A stretch of DNA of 64,000 nucleotides from Polyangium spumosum (lineage in GTDB: Bacteria > Myxococcota_A > Polyangia > Polyangiales > Polyangiaceae): assembly GCF_009649845.1 (NCBI RefSeq), contig NZ_WJIE01000015.1, forward strand, positions 1 to 64,000, given 5' to 3'. Below, one piece after another: positions 58,611-64,000 of this stretch. Every line of letters starts with the position of its first letter. Position 1 is the first letter of the stretch. Made by a program: the position numbers and the translations under genes. The notes beneath the pieces are model-generated. The model made no database searches and had not been told where the DNA came from. It saw only the letters and a list, made by a program, of their open reading frames with translations.

Positions 58611-59000
58611 TCAGGACGCCCGCGAGGCGATCTTGCGCCGGACCTCGGCCACGAACGCGTCCGGATCCTGGACCGAGACGTACACCGTCTCGGCCGGGAC
58701 CCGGAGCAGCACCCGCAGGGGCAGGGACGGCGAGAGCCGGATCTTCACGACGTCGTCGTACGACCCGACCACCGCGACGGTATCCACGAAATTGGTCCGC
58801 CAGCCGAGGCCGCCGAGCAGCGGCCAGCGCGCGCGCTCGACCGAGGTGACCCGCGAGAGCGGGATCCGCTCGTCGAAGAGCCAGCCGAAGCGGATGTGGA
58901 TCTCGTCGCCTTCGATGTCGACGTACGAGCGCTCGGCCGTCCCGCCGAACACGGAGAGGAGGGGCTTGACCCAGGTGCTGCGTCGGATCTCGGTTCGCAT
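58611..59000 (-). CDS. Small hypothetical protein, PH-like beta pattern
   Basis: About 129 residues from ATG 59000. Alternating strands (DEIHIRFGWLFDERIPLSRVTSVE, TVAVVGSYDDVVKIRLS, LLRVPAETVYVSVQDPDAFV) with a C-terminal helix suggest a bacterial PH-like or related beta fold. No catalytic motif. It abuts the PPTase stop convergently. Start is uncertain: an upstream ATG would add 11 residues. Function unknown. Confidence 0.65.
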   Translation of the reverse strand: MRTEIRRSTWVKPLLSVFGGTAERSYVDIEGDEIHIRFGWLFDERIPLSRVTSVERARWPLLGGLGWRTNFVDTVAVVGSYDDVVKIRLSPSLPLRVLLRVPAETVYVSVQDPDAFVAEVRRKIASRAS

Positions 59001-59054
59001 GGGGCTCCACGATGGCCATCGGAGCAAGCGCACGCAAGGCGCGCGGCGACGATT

Positions 59055-60629
59055 CTACCGCGAAACCACCACCGCCGTCGTCGGCCCATTCTCCGGCGCG
59101 CCCGCGCCCGCGGCGCCCTGCCAGCCGGGAGGCACGGGCGGATCACTCCAATGGAACAGGGCCTCGGCGTCGATCGGCGAGAGGTTCACGCAGCCGGCGC
59201 TCGTCGGCTCGCCGAAGCGCTCGTGCCAGTAGGCCGCGTGCAGCGCGAAGGGCGGGTGGAAATACTGCGTGTGGGGGACGTCCGCGATCCAGAACGAGCG
59301 GTCCTCGCCTTTTTCGGGCGACATCGTCGCGGCCTTGTCCTTGAACGTCACGTAATACGTCCCGGTCGGCGTCGTGCTCGCCTTCACGTTGTCGATGCCC
59401 TTCACCGGCACGCCGCCGGATCCCGGCGAGATCAGCGTCGTATACACGGGCTTCATGTCCTCGTATGCGACGAGCGTGCCCTGCGTGATCCGCACGTGGA
59501 CCCACTTCATCCCTTCCCGCACGCCGAACGGCCGCTTCTGCCGCGGCTCGACGACGGTCGCGCCGGATTCCTCCACCCAGACCACCTGCCCGCCCTCGTG
59601 GTCCTTCGTCTCGAGGAACCTGGTCCCCGCGACCTCGGCGGCGCTGCCCGTCAACATGGCCCGCGAGCGCGCCGGGAAAAACGTCCCGGTGCGCTCCATC
59701 GCGCCGCTCTCGAGCCGGCGCCATTTCGCGCGCGGCGCCTTGCGGAACCAGGCGAGGGGCAACGTGACGTCCTCGCCGAGGCGGACGCCCTGGAACGCGC
59801 TCGGGCGGAACGGGCGCACCCGATCGGCGGGCACGACCGTGAGGTCCACCGAGAGCAGCCACGTGCGCCCCTCGGCGGCGAACGCCTTCGTGTACGAGAG
59901 CATGGATCCACGCGGGATGTTTTGCCGCACGAGATCGAACCGACCGGGACGCACCATTTTGCCGCCTTCGAGGAAAGCGGGTAATGGATCGGTGGGCGTG
60001 ATGGGCTCGGGGACGGCGAGGTCCTCGTGGGCGGCGAGGAACTTCGACAGCGGCTCGAACTTGCCGGCGGGGCCGAGGAACCGCTCGACGCGCGCCTGCT
60101 CGCCCGGGGTCGGCACGCGGTTGTACATGGGCGCGCCATTCGAGATGGCGTATTTGTAGGGGAATGGCCCGGGGACGGGCAACGTCGCGTCGAACGCGGG
60201 CCGGGCGTCTTGCGGGTTCTCGCGCGCGACGAGCGTGTCGTTGCAGACGTACCCGCGCGGCTCGATCGCCCAGAACCCCCGCGCGCAGCCGGCGCCGCGG
60301 ACGGGCTCGGGGCTGCGCAAAGCGACCGACTCGCCGACCCGGATGTATCCGAGGTATCGCTCGCCCTTCTTCTCGGGCGTGGGGTAGATCCAGGGAATGC
60401 CCTCGACGGCATGAAGCCGCGGGCCGGGAGGCGGCGCGGGCTCCGCAATGGGATCGGGAGCGGCAGCGGGAGCGACAGCAGCAACGGACGCAGCAGCGGG
60501 CGCGGGCGCAGCAGCAGCGGACGCCGCGACGACCGGGGGCGCCTTCGGCGGCGGCGCGGGCGCGAGCGCGGGCTCCGCCGGACCACATCCGAGCGCGAGC
60601 ACGACAGGGGCGAGAAGGTAGCCGCGCAT
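59055..60629 (-). CDS. L,D-transpeptidase (YkuD) lipoprotein
   Basis: 524 residues. Lipoprotein signal ends VVLALGC, followed by a very Pro/Ala-rich linker to ~70. The C-terminal YkuD domain contains the conserved His region HERFGEPTSAGCVNLSPIDA with catalytic Cys in SAGCVNL. L,D-transpeptidases cross-link peptidoglycan or attach proteins to it. The middle region (~75-330) is unassigned and may bind cell wall. ATG start, divergent from the histidine kinase gene; a palindromic element lies in the gap. Confidence 0.92.
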   Translation of the reverse strand: MRGYLLAPVVLALGCGPAEPALAPAPPPKAPPVVAASAAAAPAPAAASVAAVAPAAAPDPIAEPAPPPGPRLHAVEGIPWIYPTPEKKGERYLGYIRVGESVALRSPEPVRGAGCARGFWAIEPRGYVCNDTLVARENPQDARPAFDATLPVPGPFPYKYAISNGAPMYNRVPTPGEQARVERFLGPAGKFEPLSKFLAAHEDLAVPEPITPTDPLPAFLEGGKMVRPGRFDLVRQNIPRGSMLSYTKAFAAEGRTWLLSVDLTVVPADRVRPFRPSAFQGVRLGEDVTLPLAWFRKAPRAKWRRLESGAMERTGTFFPARSRAMLTGSAAEVAGTRFLETKDHEGGQVVWVEESGATVVEPRQKRPFGVREGMKWVHVRITQGTLVAYEDMKPVYTTLISPGSGGVPVKGIDNVKASTTPTGTYYVTFKDKAATMSPEKGEDRSFWIADVPHTQYFHPPFALHAAYWHERFGEPTSAGCVNLSPIDAEALFHWSDPPVPPGWQGAAGAGAPENGPTTAVVVSR

Positions 60630-60644
60630 CCTGCTGGGGGGTTT

Positions 60645-60679
60645 GGGGGCGTAGCTCGGCTCGTCCGAGCGTAGCCCCC
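60645..60679. repeat. Dispersed palindrome copy 2 (complete hairpin)
   Basis: GGGGGC-GTA-GCTCGG-CTCGT-CCGAGC-GTA-GCCCCC forms two 6-bp stems with a symmetrical 3-base internal loop, in the intergenic region between the L,D-transpeptidase and histidine kinase genes. Its central 18 bases are identical to copy 1 at 48348-48365, and ATCGTTGAAAGAG follows, similar to the right flank of copy 1. Confidence 0.88.
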
Positions 60680-60762
60680 ATCGTTGAAAGAGCTATGCCC
60701 TGGATTCGCCTGCGAGCGCAACTCCGCCGCGCCGAAAAACTCGTACCATCGGGCTGCGCCCC

Positions 60763-62967
60763 ATGGCTCCCCCGTCCTCCCTCCCGCCGTCCTCCCTGCA
60801 CACGCCGAAGGCCCCGAGCCACCTCCAGGCCGAGCTGCTCGCCGCCGCCTGGGAAGCCTTCTCCTCGGTCCTCTTCATCTGGACCGTCGTCCCCGACGCC
60901 CTCTCCGCCGCCCTGCCCCTCGCCCTCACCATCGGCGTCGTCTCCCTCTCCCTCTCTGCCCTCGCCGGCCCTGCCCTCGTTCGCCGCGGGCCTCGTGGCC
61001 TCTTCGTCGCCGCCCTCGTCCGCACCCTCTCCTGGCCCCTCGCGGTCAGCCCCCTCGTCCCGCACATCGGCTCCCGCGTCCTCTTCGCCGCCGCCGGCTT
61101 TGGCCTCATGGCCGGCGGCATCCGCCGCTATCTCTACCGCCGCCTGACCCCCGGCGAGGCCCTCTCCGCCACCCCCATCCACATCGGCGACCTCCGCGAC
61201 AAACTCGCCGAGTCCGCCATGGTCGCCGGCATCTTCGGGGGCCATACCCTCATGCTCTTCTGCGTCGCCTTCCTCCGCACGCAGAGCCCCGTCCTCTTCA
61301 AGGCCTGGCTCGAGCTCGTCCCCGCCCTCGCCCTCGTCGGCACCATCGGCTTCACCCTCGCCATCCGCCCGGCCACGCGCCACGTCGCCCGCGCCCTCGC
61401 CGCAGGCCCCACCGGCGCTCGGGCCGTCCACGAGCGCGCCATCACCCAGGCCGAGGCGCTGCCGAGCACCCTCTCCTACCTCAATTTCGCCGTCTGGTCG
61501 GCCTTCATCACGATTGGCGTCCTGTATGCCCGGCCCGGCCGCGCCGCCTGGTCCCTCGCCGACGCCTTCATGCAGATTTGCCTCGGCCTTCTCTTCGCGT
61601 TCGGCGTCTCCTTTTATCAACGCGCCTGGGACAACGACACCGTCGCGCCCGTGCTCGAGCGCCTGCGCGCCTGGACCGGCTCCGGCGCCACCCAGCTCGC
61701 CGAGCGGATCACCCTGCGCCGCCGCATGCTCCGCGATTTTGGCCTCCCTTTGCTCTTCACCACCACCCTCTCGCTCTTCTCCTCCATTGGCCTCTACCGC
61801 GCCCTCTCCGTCGGCAGCGACCTCCGCCAGGACGTCGACGCCATCGCCGCCCTCGTCGCCGCGTTCGCCACCATGATGTTCGCCGCCCTCGGCGTCGTGG
61901 CCCGCGCCGCGCGTGAACTCAGCCGGCCCCTCTCCGTCCTCGCCGGCGCGGCCGATCTCGTCGCCGGCGGCGCCCTCGACGCCGCTGCGCCGCCCGTCAC
62001 CGGCCCCGTCGAGGTCGTCGGGCTCGGCGAGAGCATCGAGCGCATGCGCGTCCGCCTCGCAGGCACCATCGCCGAGCTCGAACGCGAGCGCGCCGGCCTC
62101 GAAGAAAACGTCGCCGCGCGTACGGCCGAGCTCACGCGCACCCTCGACGAGCTCCGGCGCGCGCAGGCCGCCCTCGTCCAGGGCGAGCGCCTCGCCTCGA
62201 TCGGCGAGCTCTTCGCCGGCGTGGCGCACGAGATCTACAACCCCCTCACGGCCATCGCGGGCGCGGCCGCCCCGCTCGAGCGCCTCTCCGCCGAGCTCGG
62301 CCAGACCCTCGCCGCCTTCCGCGCGGCCATGCCCGAGCTCTCCCCGGCGCGCCAGCGAGAGCTCGAGCAGACCATGCGGGACCTCGACGTCGACGCCGCG
62401 CTCGAAGACCTCGTCGGCATCTCGCACCTGCTCCGCCGCGCGAGTGATCGCGCCGTCCGGATCGTCGGCAATCTCAAGAGTTTTTCGCGCTCCTCCGGCG
62501 AGGCCGTGCCCACGGACCTCGTGGCCGGCATCGAGGAGACCCTCGTCCTGCTCGGCCGCCGCCTGCGGGACGCCGGCATCGAGGTCGAGAAACGTTATGG
62601 CGACGTCCCCGAGGTCCTCTGCCGCTCGGGCGAGATGAGCCAGGTCTGCATGAACCTCCTGGTCAACGCCATCCAGGCCCTCGAGAGCGACACCCGCCCC
62701 GACAAACCCGCCCCTCGTATCCTCATCGAGGCCCGGCGCGACGGCGGCGCCGCGCTCGTCGCCGTCAGCGACAATGGCCCCGGCGTCCCCGACGACCTCG
62801 CGCCCCGCGTCTTCGAGCCCTTCTTCACCACGAAGCCGCGCGGCCAGGGCACGGGCCTCGGCCTCTCGATATCGGGCGACATCGCGCGGCGCCATGGCGG
62901 CGCCCTCTCGCTCGAGCCCGCCGCGGGCGGCGGCGCGCGTTTCGTCTGCCGCATCCCGCTCGCCTGA
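60763..62967 (+). CDS. Multi-pass membrane sensor histidine kinase
   Basis: 734 residues. N-terminal ~360 residues contain about eight membrane helices (SVLFIWTVVPDAL, LLTIGVVSLSLSALAG-like, VLFAAAGFGLMAG, MQICLGLLFAFGVSF, LLFTTTLSLFSSIGLY). A HAMP-like helix, a coiled coil (IAELERERAGLEENVAARTAEL) and the kinase core follow: H-box AHEIYNPLTAIAG, N-box NLLVNAIQAL, G1 DNGPGVPDD, G2 GTGLGLS. The H-box has Tyr where most HPK4 kinases have Asn (HEINNPL). No response regulator adjoins, so it is an orphan. ATG start. Signal unknown, possibly a membrane-lipid or small-molecule cue. Confidence 0.93.
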   Translation: MAPPSSLPPSSLHTPKAPSHLQAELLAAAWEAFSSVLFIWTVVPDALSAALPLALTIGVVSLSLSALAGPALVRRGPRGLFVAALVRTLSWPLAVSPLVPHIGSRVLFAAAGFGLMAGGIRRYLYRRLTPGEALSATPIHIGDLRDKLAESAMVAGIFGGHTLMLFCVAFLRTQSPVLFKAWLELVPALALVGTIGFTLAIRPATRHVARALAAGPTGARAVHERAITQAEALPSTLSYLNFAVWSAFITIGVLYARPGRAAWSLADAFMQICLGLLFAFGVSFYQRAWDNDTVAPVLERLRAWTGSGATQLAERITLRRRMLRDFGLPLLFTTTLSLFSSIGLYRALSVGSDLRQDVDAIAALVAAFATMMFAALGVVARAARELSRPLSVLAGAADLVAGGALDAAAPPVTGPVEVVGLGESIERMRVRLAGTIAELERERAGLEENVAARTAELTRTLDELRRAQAALVQGERLASIGELFAGVAHEIYNPLTAIAGAAAPLERLSAELGQTLAAFRAAMPELSPARQRELEQTMRDLDVDAALEDLVGISHLLRRASDRAVRIVGNLKSFSRSSGEAVPTDLVAGIEETLVLLGRRLRDAGIEVEKRYGDVPEVLCRSGEMSQVCMNLLVNAIQALESDTRPDKPAPRILIEARRDGGAALVAVSDNGPGVPDDLAPRVFEPFFTTKPRGQGTGLGLSISGDIARRHGGALSLEPAAGGGARFVCRIPLA

Positions 62968-63102
62968 AGGGGCCGCGCGGCGCACCGGGCGTGCCGGCCA
63001 TGAATCCTGTTGACTCCAAACGATCGACATGACGGGTTGAGGATTCCCTTTGACCTGCCCTGCCCGCACGGGGCCCGGGCTCGCTTTCGAGGAGGCTCTG
63101 TC

Positions 63103-63867
63103 GTGCGCAAGCTCTGTCTCGCTCTCTTTCTCCTCCAGACGTCGGCGTGCACGGTCGTCACCCAGGGCGAGGTGGGGGTTCGCCGCGTCTGGGGAAGGCT
63201 CGATCCAACACCCGTCGGGCCGGGCCTCGTGTTCTACGAGACGGTCTCGACGGATATCGTGCGGGTCCCCGTGCGCACGACGACGGTGACGGTGGACTTC
63301 GTCCTCCCCTCCAAGGAGGGGCTCAACATCAATACACGCATGGCCATCCTCTACCGGATCCTGCCCGAGCGCGCGGCGGACGTGCTCGGCAAGATCGGCG
63401 AGGACTACGAGGAGTCGATCATCGCCTCGGTGTTCCGCTCCTCGGCGGCGGACGTGAGCGCGCGCTTCTTCGCCAAGGACATGTACAGCGCCGAGCGCTC
63501 CACCATCGAGAAGGAGATCGCCACGAAGATGTCGGAGCTGCTCGGCAAGCGCGGGTTCGTGATCGAGGCGGTGCTCATGAAGAGCATCGCGCTGCCCGCG
63601 GGGCTGGCCCAGGCGATCGAGCAGAAGCTCCAGGCCGAGCAGGAGGCCGAGCGGATGCGCTTCCTCATCGAGCGCGAGAAGCTCGAGGCCGACCGCAAGC
63701 GCATCGAGGCGGAAGGCGTGAAGGAGGCGCAGAAGATCCTCGCCGACGGCCTGACGCCCGAGATCATCAAGCTACGCTCGATCGAGGCGTTCAAGCACCT
63801 CGCCGACTCCCCCAACACGAAGGTCATCGTCACCGACGGCAAGGCGCCCTTCCTCGTGGGCCCGTAG
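63103..63867 (+). CDS. Prohibitin/SPFH-family lipoprotein
   Basis: 254 residues. Short lipoprotein-like signal (VRKLCLALFLLQTSAC). SPFH/prohibitin domain: GLVFYETVSTDIVRVPVRTTTVTV, LNINTRMAILYRI, DYEESIIASVFRS, then a long charged helix (EAERMRFLIEREKLEADRKRIEAEGVKEAQKIL) and LRSIEAFKHLADSPNTKVIV. SPFH proteins form membrane rings and scaffolds. GTG start with GAGGAGG. Immediately downstream of the orphan kinase gene (135 bp). Confidence 0.9.
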   Translation: MRKLCLALFLLQTSACTVVTQGEVGVRRVWGRLDPTPVGPGLVFYETVSTDIVRVPVRTTTVTVDFVLPSKEGLNINTRMAILYRILPERAADVLGKIGEDYEESIIASVFRSSAADVSARFFAKDMYSAERSTIEKEIATKMSELLGKRGFVIEAVLMKSIALPAGLAQAIEQKLQAEQEAERMRFLIEREKLEADRKRIEAEGVKEAQKILADGLTPEIIKLRSIEAFKHLADSPNTKVIVTDGKAPFLVGP

Positions 63868-63890
63868 CCGTCCTCGACGGCGAGCCGGGC

Positions 63891-64000
63891 TCAGATCCCG
63901 AGCATCCAGATCGTCCCGTCCCGGCAGGCCACCACCATCTTGTCGTCCCCTGCCGGCTGCAGCGCCACCGGCGCCGTGCAGAGCCTCTCGCTCGCCAGGG
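63891..64000 (-). CDS. 3' end of a probable beta-propeller gene (partial)
   Basis: The last 35 codons of a minus-strand frame that continues beyond the right edge: LASERLCTAPVALQPAG, then DDKMVVACRDGTIWMLGI and stop. The VACRDGTIWML ending looks like the final blade of a PQQ/WD-like propeller. Too little is visible to assign a function. Confidence 0.5.
   Translation of the reverse strand, partial: LASERLCTAPVALQPAGDDKMVVACRDGTIWMLGI

Noticed and set aside
59143-63069. 1308-codon minus-strand ORF across the L,D-transpeptidase and kinase genes
   Set aside because: Shadow frame; composition is Gly/Glu/Ala-rich and it crosses two well-supported genes.

Overview
The window looks like chromosomal DNA of a myxobacterium, most likely Polyangiales (Polyangium/Sorangium-like). 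Base composition is very GC-rich with strong third-position G/C. The gene content also fits: a FrzS-type motility protein, an RppA-type type III polyketide synthase, a Ser/Thr protein kinase, many lipoproteins, an ECF sigma/FecR pair and several two-component proteins. Start/stop overlaps of the form ATGA, GTGA, TTGA or TGATG recur, so many neighbours are probably translationally coupled. No phage, insertion sequence, integrase or CRISPR array is visible. One tRNA gene (Leu, CAG) is present.

Layout. 1-15 kb: a tandem 43-bp palindromic repeat runs into a DUF5916 outer-membrane protein. It is followed by an atypical SDR epimerase, an acyltransferase, and a minus-strand series (thioredoxin-like membrane protein, small secreted protein, Ser/Thr kinase, 1658-residue TPR protein). 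A degenerate P-loop ATPase, a hairpin cluster, a lipoprotein and tRNA-Leu come next. 15-23 kb: a receiver protein coupled to a glycogen-debranching enzyme, a PhnD-like binding protein, a TPR lipoprotein, an RND permease and a dienelactone hydrolase. 23.5-27 kb: a compact polyketide locus with a small unknown protein, tetrahydroxynaphthalene synthase RppA, an aldo/keto reductase, an NTF2/SnoaL-like protein and, convergently, an acetoacetate-decarboxylase-like protein. 27-30.4 kb: an OmpR-type regulator and histidine kinase in series with an enolase-superfamily dipeptide epimerase.

30.8-43.6 kb: a Cys-rich lipoprotein with a clear terminator, a two-gene GMC oxidoreductase unit, an epoxide-hydrolase-like enzyme, a vWA lipoprotein, a nucleotidyltransferase, a PilZ protein, a sigma/FecR pair, and purine nucleoside phosphorylase coupled to cytidine deaminase (nucleoside salvage). 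43.6-49.3 kb: a FrzS-like pseudo-receiver/coiled-coil protein and a coupled series DMT transporter, 6-phosphofructokinase, TPR/PEGA-like protein. 49.4-51.4 kb: the most unusual locus, a fused 2OG-Fe(II) oxygenase/RimK-type ATP-grasp enzyme. Its stop codon overlaps that of a convergent small protein with a PqqD-like N-terminal half and a charged tail repeating AEESDKR; this is a candidate peptide- or protein-modification system. 51.4-64 kb: HtrA protease, proC, a PLC-like lipoprotein, GH172 lipoprotein, metallophosphoesterase, Sfp-type phosphopantetheinyl transferase, L,D-transpeptidase, an orphan histidine kinase, a prohibitin-family lipoprotein and the 3' end of a probable beta-propeller gene.

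All assignments come from reading translated sequence and motifs. No database search was run, so family names rest on recognised motifs and remembered relatives.
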